DNA from: DASXTS01 sp036505275
GTDB taxonomy: Bacteria > Actinomycetota > Actinomycetes > Mycobacteriales > Pseudonocardiaceae
Direction of reading: 5' to 3'
Assembly (NCBI GenBank): GCA_036505275.1
Contig: DASXTS010000256.1
Location: 1-5,429 of the forward strand
DNA length: 5,429 bases
Part shown: positions 1 through 4,832 of the stretch, in pieces
Layout: every line of letters begins with the position of its first letter
Position numbering within the stretch: the first letter of the stretch is position 1
Translations under genes and position numbers: made by a program
Notes under the pieces: model-generated
Told to the model about the DNA's origin: nothing
Databases searched by the model: none
The model's input: the letters and a program-made list of their open reading frames with translations, nothing else

Positions 1-270
1 ACCGTGGTGCACGTCGTGCGCAAACCCGAAGGCCAGCACGGCTTCGCCGTCATTCCACGCCGCTGGTGCGTCGAACGCACCCTGGCCTGGCTCACCGCCC
101 ACCGCCGCCTCGCCCGCGACTACGAACGCGACCCCGCCACCTCCGAAGCCATGATCCGCTGGGCCGCGATCAACACCATGACCAGCCGCATCGCCGAGGC
201 GAACCCGCCACACGGCAACAACGCTGGCACTGGCCCGACGAATCATGACCGCTTCTCAAACACGCGCTAG
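1..270 (+). pseudogene. IS5-family transposase, C-terminal end (5' end outside the window)
   Basis: The reading frame is open from base 1 and ends with TAG at 268-270, giving 89 residues of the C-terminus of a DDE transposase. The block PRRWCVERTLAWLTAHRRLA (about residues 19-38) is the IS5-family signature around the catalytic Glu, here the E of CVERT at bases 73-75. It continues into ARDYERDPATSEAMIRWAAI, typical of actinobacterial IS5 members. The first in-frame GTG (base 4) is not a credible start, because a full-length protein needs an N-terminal domain and two catalytic Asp residues that would lie left of the window. Whether the element is complete cannot be judged here. The tail after TSRIAE is low in conserved content. 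A candidate IS end overlaps the stop codon (255-270). Family assignment is firm; the exact IS name is not claimed. Confidence 0.88.
255..270 (+). repeat. Candidate right terminal end of the IS5-family element
   Basis: CTCAAACACGCG (255-266) followed by CTAG (267-270) sits at the end of the transposase gene. The same word, CTCAAACCCGC, occurs at 1965-1975 outside the N-terminal fragment of the inverse-oriented transposase remnant, followed by CTGAG. Ten of the first 11 bases agree. Two opposite IS ends showing the same outward-facing motif is what terminal inverted repeats predict. The exact repeat length and target duplication cannot be fixed from the fragments. Confidence 0.5.
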
Positions 271-297
271 GAGGTACGCAAAGTCTCGCCGGGGGCA

Positions 298-326
298 TTG
301 ACAAAAAGTTCTTTTATGTAAAGACT
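298..326 (+). promoter_or_regulatory. Promoter and candidate operator of the regulator/SRPBCC unit, probably near-leaderless
   Basis: In otherwise GC-rich DNA this stretch is AT-rich. TTGACA (298-303) is a perfect -35 box. With a 17-nt spacer the -10 position is AAGACT (321-326), a weak match keeping the second A and the final T. Transcription would begin around 333-337, at or just before the ATG at 337. No Shine-Dalgarno is visible before that ATG, so leaderless translation is likely. A palindrome AAAAG-TT-CTTTT (304-315) and a second copy of the half-site AAAG (320-323) fall between the two boxes. A repressor bound there would block the promoter; autoregulation by the downstream winged-helix protein is an inference. 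Confidence 0.6.
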
Positions 327-336
327 GATTTTCGCC

Positions 337-900
337 ATGAGAGACGTCGTCTACCTCGACCAGGTCGAGCAGGCTGAGGCCCTGCTCAAGCCGCAGCGGA
401 TCGAAGTGCTGCGGCTGCTCGCCGAGCCCCGGTCGTGCACCGAGGTGGCGGTCGAGCTCGACCAGACCCCGCAGCGGGTCTACTACCACGTGAAGCGCCT
501 GCTGGAGGCCGGCCTGGTCCGCCAGGTGGCCGAGCGCCGGGTGCGCGGGATCCACGAGGGGATCTACCAAGCGGCCGGCCGGTCCTACTGGCTGTCCCCG
601 GGCTTGGTGGGCCGAATCGGGCTGCGCCAGACCCGCGACCGGCTCAGCCTGGGCTACCTGGTCGACCTGATGGAGGACGTGCAGGCGGACGTCGCCGCGC
701 TCGACCTCACCCGGCCCGACCTGCCCTCGATCGGCGTGTCCGGCGAGATCCGGGTACGCCCGGAGCAACGCAAGGCGTTCCTCGACGAGCTGCAGCAGAC
801 GCTGCAGGACCTGTTCACCCGCTACGGCGGTGCCGAAGGCGACGCGTTCCGCCTGGCAGTCGCCTGCTACCCGAAGGGAAATCCCGATGACCGAGCCTGA
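337..900 (+). CDS. Winged helix-turn-helix (ArsR/HTH_20-type) transcriptional regulator
   Basis: This is a 187-aa protein. Residues 12-75 form a winged helix-turn-helix: LLKPQRIEVLRLLAEPRSCT (helices 1-2), EVAVELDQTPQRVYYHVKRL (the HTH, recognition helix about 43-56), then LLEAGLV and a basic wing region RQVAERRVRGIHE. The C-terminal half (about 95-187) is acidic and helical, probably for dimerisation or ligand sensing. No metal-binding Cys cluster is visible, so metal sensing is unlikely despite the ArsR-like fold. ATG 337 is chosen because TAA at 319 closes the frame upstream and no other Met intervenes. The stop lies 14 nt inside the next gene, so the two are co-transcribed and translationally coupled. 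ArsR-type regulators paired with SRPBCC proteins are common in actinobacteria and usually repress their own operon; the ligand is unknown. Confidence 0.85.
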   Translation: MRDVVYLDQVEQAEALLKPQRIEVLRLLAEPRSCTEVAVELDQTPQRVYYHVKRLLEAGLVRQVAERRVRGIHEGIYQAAGRSYWLSPGLVGRIGLRQTRDRLSLGYLVDLMEDVQADVAALDLTRPDLPSIGVSGEIRVRPEQRKAFLDELQQTLQDLFTRYGGAEGDAFRLAVACYPKGNPDDRA

Positions 901-1774
901 CCTGCGCCTACGCGCGGTCGTTCCGGCCCCATTGAAAGTCACGTACGAGGCGCTGACCGACCCGGCCGCGCTGCGCGTGTGGCTGGCCGAGCACGCCGAC
1001 GTCGACCTGCCCGGCAAGTACGAGTTCTGGGGCCGCTACACGCCCGATGGCGCGCAGCCGCACCAGCGCGTGCTGCACGTGGACGAGCGCACCATCCGGT
1101 TCGCCTGGACCCTGGACGGCGTGGAGACCACGACGCAGATCGAGGTGGCCGAAGACGAGGACGGCACGCTGGTCACGCTGAGCCAGAGCGACCTGCCCAG
1201 CTTCGCGGACGTGCTGGCCGACAAGGCCGGTGCCCGGGGCGCCCTGCAGACGTTCTGGTCCCTGGCGATCGCCAACCTCGCCGACTACCTGGCCGCCCGT
1301 GAGCTGACCCCCAAGTGCGACTTCACGTCGAGCGAGCTGCACGCGTCGGTCGTCATCGACGCGGCACCGGACAAGGTGTTCGACTCGATGATCCAGCCGG
1401 AAGTGTTCCGCAAGTGGTTCGGCGCCAACGTGGACATCGAGCCCTATGTGGGCGGCCGCTTCGCGATGGGCGGATTCGAGCTGGACCCCGGCGGGGCCAA
1501 GTTCGTCGAGTTCGAACCGGGCCGCAAGGCGACCCTGCGGTTCGCCGACGGCGAGACCACCAGCTGGGAGCTGGAAGGCTCGGACGGCAAGACCCGGCTC
1601 ACCATGGTGCACAGCGGGTTCGACCCCGCCAACCCGCCGTACCCGGGCTGGGCCGGCTGGCTGGGCGGCATCGCCGGGCTGCGGCATTACCACGAGCTGC
1701 CGCGCCGGCGCTCGATCTGGCGCCAGGTCGAGATCGCCGGTGTCCCCGCGGGCATGTTCGCGATCGACCAGTGA
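887..1774 (+). CDS. Tandem SRPBCC/AHSA1-domain protein
   Basis: This is a 295-aa protein with two START-like SRPBCC (AHSA1) domains. The first spans about residues 8-140, beginning LRAVVPAPLKVTYEALTDPA with RVWLAEHADVDLPG. The second spans about 150-290, beginning HASVVIDAAPDKVFDSMIQP with FRKWFGANVDIEPYVGGRF. Both show the family pattern: an N-terminal strand, a helix containing a W-(F/L) motif, and a Gly-rich strand. The fold forms a hydrophobic ligand pocket; members act as ligand binders, cyclases or Hsp90 co-factors, and the substrate here is unknown. No signal peptide or membrane segment is seen, so the protein is cytosolic. An in-frame ATG at 830 lies deep in the regulator gene. ATG 887 is preferred because it has GAAGGGA at 873-879 and begins at the natural domain edge. 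The tandem arrangement may reflect duplication or a catalytic plus regulatory lobe. Confidence 0.85.
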   Translation: MTEPDLRLRAVVPAPLKVTYEALTDPAALRVWLAEHADVDLPGKYEFWGRYTPDGAQPHQRVLHVDERTIRFAWTLDGVETTTQIEVAEDEDGTLVTLSQSDLPSFADVLADKAGARGALQTFWSLAIANLADYLAARELTPKCDFTSSELHASVVIDAAPDKVFDSMIQPEVFRKWFGANVDIEPYVGGRFAMGGFELDPGGAKFVEFEPGRKATLRFADGETTSWELEGSDGKTRLTMVHSGFDPANPPYPGWAGWLGGIAGLRHYHELPRRRSIWRQVEIAGVPAGMFAIDQ

Positions 1775-1810
1775 GATGAGCGCCCCGGAACCCGTTCCGG
1801 GGCGCTCATC
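1775..1810 (+). terminator. Perfect 17-bp hairpin ending the regulator/SRPBCC unit
   Basis: Arms 1775-1791 and 1794-1810 are exact reverse complements around a 2-nt centre, starting directly after the SRPBCC stop codon. The stem is very GC-rich with no long T-tract after it, as usual for actinobacterial terminators. It is symmetric, so it could also stop transcription arriving from the right. Confidence 0.85.
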
Positions 1811-1836
1811 AACAACAGCTCACGGCTCGACGATGG

Positions 1837-1899
1837 CGGCTCAACCAGCGCCCACTGCTCGTCGGTCAAGTCCGAGGGGTACCGCCGCTGCCGAGACAC
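1837..1899 (-). pseudogene. IS5-family transposase, N-terminal fragment
   Basis: Reading leftward from GTG at 1899-1897, the first 21 codons give a protein whose core, RYPSDLTDEQWALVEP, is the characteristic start of IS5-family transposases with the DUF4096-type N-terminal domain. AGGG about 6 nt before the GTG is a reasonable ribosome-binding site, so this is an authentic gene start. After WALVEP the similarity stops, and the frame runs into the hairpin at 1775-1810. All catalytic residues are therefore missing. The fragment lies in the opposite orientation to the transposase end at 1-270; both could derive from the same IS type, but nothing proves one parental copy. It is non-functional. 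Confidence 0.8.
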
Positions 1900-1985
1900 A
1901 CGGCCACCCTGATGGCATCGACGCTCATGGTCACGCAGACACGCCGACCAAGATCCAAAACCTCCTCAAACCCGCTCTGAGTCGT
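1837..1985 (-). mobile_element. Remnant of an IS5-family element (left end plus transposase start)
   Basis: The segment holds the transposase N-terminus (to 1899), about 65 nt of leader, and an IS end CTCAAACCCGC (1965-1975) bordered by CTGAG (1977-1981). That end resembles the one at 255-266. The internal break is just right of the hairpin at 1775-1810, within about 1811-1837. The outer edge is only 13-17 nt before the GTG start of the flavoprotein gene, so the IS has replaced whatever originally lay upstream of that gene. Edges are approximate. Confidence 0.65.
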
Positions 1986-1997
1986 AAGGTCGGGGCG

Positions 1998-3134
1998 GTG
2001 GAGCGGTTCGACGTGGCGATCGTCGGCGCCGGTCCGGCCGGGGCCGCGGCCGCGCTGGGGGCGCGGGGCGAGGGTGCGTCCGTCGTGCTGCTGGACCGTG
2101 CCGCGTTCCCGCGGGACAAGGCGTGCGGTGATGGCATCGCTGCGCATGTGCTCGACGTGCTTGCGGGTCTCGGGGTGCACGACGCGGTCGACGGTTTCGC
2201 GCCGGTGCCTGCGTTGCGGCTGATGTCACCGCGCGGCGCGGTCGTGGCGCGCTCGACCGCGCGACCCGCGCACACCGTGCCCCGCGCGGTGTTCGACCAC
2301 CGGCTCGTTGCCTCGGCAAAGCGCGTGGGCGCGGTACTGCGTCGCCACGTCGTCCGCTCGATCGCGCAGACCGCGACCGGTGTCACGATCGACGGCGTCG
2401 TGCACGCCGCGACGGTCGTTGGTGCCGACGGCGCGCAGTCGGTCGTGCGGCGGTTCCTTGGTCATGATCGCAACCCCAACGGCCATGTCGCCCTCGCGAT
2501 CCGCGGCTACGCCCGAGCGCCCCGCGACCTCGCCGAGCAGCGCATCGTCACCACGGGCACGAGCTGGCCCGCGTACGCGTGGGCGTTCCCGATCGGCGAC
2601 GGCCGCGCCAACGTCGGCTACGGCGAGCTGCTCGCCGGCCGGGCGGTGTCCCGCGCATACCTCCTTACGCGCCTGGCGGACCTCCTGCCTGAGATCGACA
2701 CCAAAGGCGCGACCGAGCTCAGAGCACACCTGCTGCCGCTGTCGACGCACCGGCCGGCGCCGGGGCGTGGCGCGATCGTGCTGGCCGGGGACGCGCTGTC
2801 GCTGGTCAACCCGTTCACCGGCGAGGGCATCTTCTACGCCGTGCTGTCGGGGTCGCTTGCCGGGCGCGCCGCGGCGCAGGCCGCCCTGGCCGGCTCCGCG
2901 CCGACGACCGCCGCGAGGTACACCCGCGCACTGGACCAGCGGTTACGCCGCCACCTCCGGCACAGCACCGTCGCCGCGCGACTCGCGCAGCGCCCGTGGA
3001 TCGTCGACGCCGCGGTCCGCGCCGCCGACGCCGACCGCCGCACGTTCGACCGCGTCGTGGAACTCGGCCTCGGCGACGGCCTGCTGGACGCCCGCAGCCT
3101 CATCCGAATCGCGCGCCACCTGCGCGTGCGCTGA
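1998..3134 (+). CDS. Geranylgeranyl-reductase-family FAD-dependent oxidoreductase
   Basis: This is a 378-aa flavoprotein. The N-terminal Rossmann fold has VAIVGAGPAG (residues 6-15) and Asp33 ending the second strand, both for FAD ADP-ribose binding. KACGDG (41-46) is the family's CGDG motif. YAWAFP...NVGYG (193-209) matches the substrate-domain signature, and LAGDALSLVNPFTGEG (from about 262, Gly264-Asp265) is the second FAD motif. The family reduces prenyl double bonds (archaeal lipids, chlorophyll side chain, menaquinone side chain); length and motifs fit, but the substrate is not determinable. No membrane helix is evident. The frame is open far upstream, but GTG 1998 is preferred: AAGG at 1986-1989 lies 8 nt before it and the Rossmann strand begins six residues in, whereas upstream codons translate IS debris. 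Expression may depend on read-through or a promoter inside the remnant. Confidence 0.85.
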   Translation: MERFDVAIVGAGPAGAAAALGARGEGASVVLLDRAAFPRDKACGDGIAAHVLDVLAGLGVHDAVDGFAPVPALRLMSPRGAVVARSTARPAHTVPRAVFDHRLVASAKRVGAVLRRHVVRSIAQTATGVTIDGVVHAATVVGADGAQSVVRRFLGHDRNPNGHVALAIRGYARAPRDLAEQRIVTTGTSWPAYAWAFPIGDGRANVGYGELLAGRAVSRAYLLTRLADLLPEIDTKGATELRAHLLPLSTHRPAPGRGAIVLAGDALSLVNPFTGEGIFYAVLSGSLAGRAAAQAALAGSAPTTAARYTRALDQRLRRHLRHSTVAARLAQRPWIVDAAVRAADADRRTFDRVVELGLGDGLLDARSLIRIARHLRVR

Positions 3135-3164
3135 CGCCGGCCTCCAACCACGGCCACACGTCGA

Positions 3165-3232
3165 GCCACCTTCGGTGGCGTGTAGGCGAACCGTCCAACG
3201 GCCGCCGACTGGGCCGACCAGGTCGTCGGCCC
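3165..3232 (+). terminator. Two successive hairpins after the flavoprotein gene
   Basis: The first hairpin is GCCACC-TTC-GGTGGC (3165-3179), 30 nt after the stop codon, extended by ACAC/GTGT outside a 5-nt bulge. The second is GGGCCGAC-CAGGTC-GTCGGCCC (3211-3232), a perfect 8-bp stem with a 6-nt loop. Either could end transcription of the flavoprotein gene. Neither has a T-tract. Confidence 0.6.
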
Positions 3233-3342
3233 GCCTCGGCGCGATCCAAACGCACCGGTCCAGAGGGCACTGGGACCGACCTTGGAGCGGAGAGCTGGCG
3301 GCTGCGCCAGACCACCCCCCCGGTCCCAGCGGCCTGGCCGAC
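3233..3342. other. Non-coding stretch without recognisable content
   Basis: No frame on either strand gives a recognisable protein here. The open frames are by-products of high GC. The stretch probably contains the lost 5' portion of the recombinase fragment that becomes recognisable at 3343, decayed beyond identification by eye. Confidence 0.4.
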
Positions 3343-3509
3343 AAGGGAACGAAGGGCAAGCGCGCCAGAGTCGTGCCACTGATCGTGAGATACGCGAGCT
3401 GGTTCAACAACGCATCGACGCCAGCGACGGCACCCGTGATGCACGGCTATTCACTGGTTCCCGCGGCGATCGGATCACCACTGCGATCCTGCGCGACCCT
3501 GCGAACGCC
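3343..3509 (+). pseudogene. Tyrosine recombinase (phage-type integrase) fragment with a frameshift
   Basis: Joined across two frames the segment reads KGTKGKRARVVPLI (3343-3384), then REIRELVQQRIDASDGTRDA (from 3384) and RLFTGSRGDRITTAILRD (to about 3500). This is the stretch of actinobacterial tyrosine integrases between the Arg-I box and the H-x-x-R box, where K(G)KR-x-R-x-VPL is the beta-hairpin with the catalytic Lys. The frame change falls at ATCGTGAG (3382-3389) and fits loss of one C (ATC CGT GAG). Box II (HxxR), the later His/Trp and the nucleophilic Tyr are absent, since a minus-strand gene ends at 3513. It is a dead fragment; the family is recognised by motif pattern, not by a database search. 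Confidence 0.72.
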
Positions 3510-3512
3510 CAG

Positions 3513-4005
3513 TCAGAACGGCGGCGGCACGATCCGCTCATGGATCGTCCGCCACTGGGTCTGCACCGACCACGACATGCGCGATTCCTCCGCGAGCATC
3601 GCCGCCTGGACCTCATGGCGTGCGCCCTCGTTGACGGCCAGCCACTGGGCCAGGAACGCCCCCCGGCTGATCGCAGCGAGGTCGGTGAGCAGCTTCTCCG
3701 GGTCGTTCACCATGGCCAGCAGCAAGGCGATCTGGCGCACCGCCCACGGGTTGGTGTCGATCCGGCCTTCCCCGTTGATCAGCAGTGCGGCGACCAGCCC
3801 CGACCGGTAGGCGTCCGGCCACGCCGCCTTGTCGTTGGACTCCGCACACCGCTCGACGCCGTCCTCCGCCACCAGGAACGTGCCGGTCATCGCGCGGCGG
3901 GTAACCGCGATGGCCAAGGCGGACTGGTCGGCCCACGACCAGGGGCGCATCGCTCGCGGCCAGTGCCCGGTTCAGTCGCTGGAGCGGATCGGCCACCGCA
4001 GCCAC
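3513..4005 (-). pseudogene. Unrecognised 163-aa protein gene, interrupted by a +1 frameshift
   Basis: GTG at 4005-4003 has an excellent SD (GGAGG, complement of 4013-4017) 7 nt upstream and opens VAAVADPLQRLNRALAASDA. At the C-run complementary to 3942-3945 (GCGCCCCTGG) the plausible protein switches frame and continues PWSWADQSALAIAVTRRAM to the stop at 3515-3513. Removing one C gives a single 163-aa frame with uniform character: Ala/Leu-rich helical blocks such as YRSGLVAALLINGEG and AVRQIALLLAMVNDPEKLL, a conserved-looking NDKAAWPDAY, and a tail ending PPPF. No signal peptide, membrane helix or known catalytic motif is seen; I do not recognise the family. If the fourth C is a sequencing error the gene is intact. 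Otherwise only a 145-aa product from ATG 3950, which lacks an SD, could be made. Confidence 0.6.
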
Positions 4006-4151
4006 GCGGTGTCCTCCAGCCCCTCCGGGCGGTGCAGGTGCAGCTCGCCGGTCGCCGTCGTCGCCATGTAGCCGGACAGGTTCACTCCGCCGCACCTCAC
4101 CTGATCACTCGGCTGAACGATCAAGCGTAGTTGGTCAACCACGGTGAGCAT
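3972..4151 (-). CDS. Small unrecognised protein, 59 aa, middle gene of an overlapping cassette
   Basis: ATG at 4151-4149 opens 59 codons ending TGA at 3974-3972. AGGG about 5 nt before the ATG is a fair SD. The product starts MLTVVDQLRLIVQPSDQV, continues CGGVNLSGYMATTATGELHL, and ends WLRWPIRSSD. It has mixed hydrophobic and polar residues and no proline/arginine shadow character, so it looks like true coding. It overlaps the upstream zinc-ribbon-like gene by 31 nt and the downstream 163-aa gene by 34 nt, the layout of translationally coupled genes. Internal starts (GTG 4085 after GAGG; ATG 4067) are possible and would give 37 or 31 aa. No membrane segment or known domain is apparent, and no function is proposed. 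Being under 60 codons and inside overlaps, it is easily missed by gene callers. Confidence 0.5.
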   Translation of the reverse strand: MLTVVDQLRLIVQPSDQVRCGGVNLSGYMATTATGELHLHRPEGLEDTAWLRWPIRSSD

Positions 4152-4411
4152 GGTTGCCCTGCGAGCGTGTCACCCCGGCGGACGGTGGCCGGGTCGGACC
4201 TCCCCAAGCCGTCGGTGTGCACGATGCGCTCGTCGCGCAGCGCGGACGCGTAGCTCTCCTCGCTCGTCGGGTCCGGCGCGGCCGGGTCGTCGAGGTCGGA
4301 GTCGGCGAACAGGTCGACGAGCCGATCCACGGCGTCGAGGCAGGTCCGGCAGATCACGCGGGCGCCCTCGCGCAGCGGCGTGTCCGCGAGCGCCGTGGGC
4401 TGCCCGCACGT
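4121..4411 (-). pseudogene. Zinc-ribbon-like small protein, cut at its 5' end
   Basis: The minus-strand frame ending TGA at 4123-4121 reads CGQPTALADTPLREGARVIC (from 4408), then RTCLDAVDRLVDLFADSDLD and an acidic tail ending PWLTNYA. CGQP...V-I-C-R-T-C looks like half of a CxxC...CxxC zinc ribbon. The first knuckle should be CxxCG, but the residues before it (RQPGT) supply no Cys and belong to DNA antisense to a recombinase fragment. The gene therefore appears truncated at about 4411. A shorter version from GTG 4357 (SD GAGGG, 7 nt spacing) would give 78 aa with one CxxC. Its stop overlaps the ATG of the 59-aa gene by 31 nt. Zinc-ribbon small proteins are common cargo of actinobacterial elements; no specific role is claimed. 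Confidence 0.5.
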
Positions 4412-4416
4412 GCCTG

Positions 4417-4530
4417 GCTGACGCGGGCGACCGCGACGCGGAGCTGTTCGAGCTGCTGATCGGCACCGGCCTGCGCAAGGGTCAGGCGCTTGCCCTGCGG
4501 TGGTCCGACGTGGACCTCGCCGCGCTCGAC
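4417..4530 (+). pseudogene. Tyrosine recombinase fragment carrying the Arg-I box
   Basis: In this frame the DNA reads ADAGDRDAELFELLIGTGLR followed by KGQALALRWSDVDLAALD. The motif (L/I)xxTGLRxGExLxLxWxDVDL is the box I signature of tyrosine recombinases; the Arg in GLRKG is the first catalytic residue. After DVDL the frame turns into low-complexity Ala/Thr/Pro residues, and the Lys hairpin, HxxR and Tyr boxes do not follow. Before ADAG the plus strand is antisense to the zinc-ribbon gene. The fragment is therefore truncated at both ends. It sits about 250 bp from the half tRNA, a typical distance for an element integrase near its att site. It may be the same original gene as the fragment at 3343-3509, but the order is reversed. 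Confidence 0.75.
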
Positions 4531-4596
4531 GCCGCCGAGGCCGAGGCGCGCGCGACGACGGCGCCGACCCCGCCGCCGGGACCACCCGGAGACCAC

Positions 4597-4639
4597 CGTG
4601 AGCGCGCCGGATGCGCTCACGCACTCACCTCGCACTCAC
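4597..4639 (+). repeat. Hairpin and three GC(G/A)CTCAC repeats before an orphan start
   Basis: CGTGAGCGC (4597-4605) and GCGCTCACG (4613-4621) form a perfect 9-bp stem with a 7-nt loop. The right arm begins a run of three near-identical words: GCGCTCAC (4613-4620), GCACTCAC (4621-4628) and GCACTCAC (4632-4639), ending immediately before the SD AAGGAG (4640-4645). The position suggests an operator or protein-binding array controlling the start at 4655, or a terminator for the recombinase. Function is inferred. Confidence 0.45.
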
Positions 4640-4739
4640 AAGGAGAGTTCGATCATGAACGGAACCAGCCCAAGCCAGGCCGCCGTCCGTGCCGCCCTGC
4701 CGCCCGCCCGTAGCGTTTCCGCAGGTCAACATACGGGAA
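4640..4739 (+). pseudogene. Orphan gene start: SD, ATG and about 28 codons running into the att region
   Basis: AAGGAG (4640-4645) lies 9 nt before ATG 4655, a textbook start. The frame begins MNGTSPSQAAVRAALPPARS and stays open to 4933, but from about 4740 it translates a hairpin and the antisense of a tRNA (RQDLNLRPLDPQ), which is not protein coding. It is best read as the beginning of a small gene whose remainder was replaced at the attachment junction. The product family is not recognised. Confidence 0.4.
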
Positions 4740-4771
4740 ACGGGCGGCCCCTCCGTCGAGGAACCGCCCGT
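4740..4771 (-). terminator. Hairpin downstream of the tRNA-Pro 3' half
   Basis: ACGGGCGG (4740-4747) pairs with CCGCCCGT (4764-4771), and CCTC (4750-4753) pairs with GAGG (4758-4761) above a CC/AA internal loop. Read on the minus strand it follows the tRNA 3' end by about 9 nt and is followed by TTTC, as expected for a terminator of the tRNA transcript. Confidence 0.6.
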
Positions 4772-4780
4772 CTCGTGCCG

Positions 4781-4822
4781 TCGGGACGACAGGATTTGAA
4801 CCTGCGACCCCTTGACCCCCAG
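4781..4822 (-). other. 3' half of tRNA-Pro(GGG): attachment-site remnant
   Basis: On the minus strand the segment parses as tRNA from the anticodon loop onward: loop CTGGGGG (anticodon GGG), 3' anticodon arm TCAAG, variable region GGGTC, T arm GCAGG, T loop TTCAAAT, CCTGT, 3' acceptor strand CGTCCCG and discriminator A. No CCA is encoded. The DNA upstream (4823 onward) supplies no matching CTTGA arm, D arm or 5' acceptor strand CGGGACG, so this is not a functional tRNA gene. Integrative elements using tyrosine recombinases commonly carry the tRNA 3' end in attP, leaving exactly such a half copy at one border after insertion. The streptomycete element pSAM2 is known to use a tRNA-Pro gene in this way. 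Confidence 0.82.
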
Positions 4823-4832
4823 GCACTTCCAG

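Noticed and set aside
256..1017. Long minus-strand open frame, 253 codons, opposite the regulator
   Set aside because: It is antisense to a well-supported gene. Its composition is a high-GC shadow and it shows no recognisable motifs.
908..1693. Long minus-strand open frame opposite the SRPBCC gene
   Set aside because: It is a shadow of a convincing plus-strand gene; no SD and no family-like motif.
1446..1997. N-terminal extension of the flavoprotein to ATG 1446
   Set aside because: The extra codons translate the SRPBCC gene in another frame, the hairpin and IS debris. The Rossmann strand starts right after GTG 1998, which has an SD.
3282..4130. 282-codon plus-strand frame
   Set aside because: Only a short piece (about 3384-3509) resembles an integrase. 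The rest is antisense to the minus-strand cassette.
4597..4639. CRISPR-like repeats
   Set aside because: The repeat units are only 8 bp and adjacent, with no spacers of uniform length.
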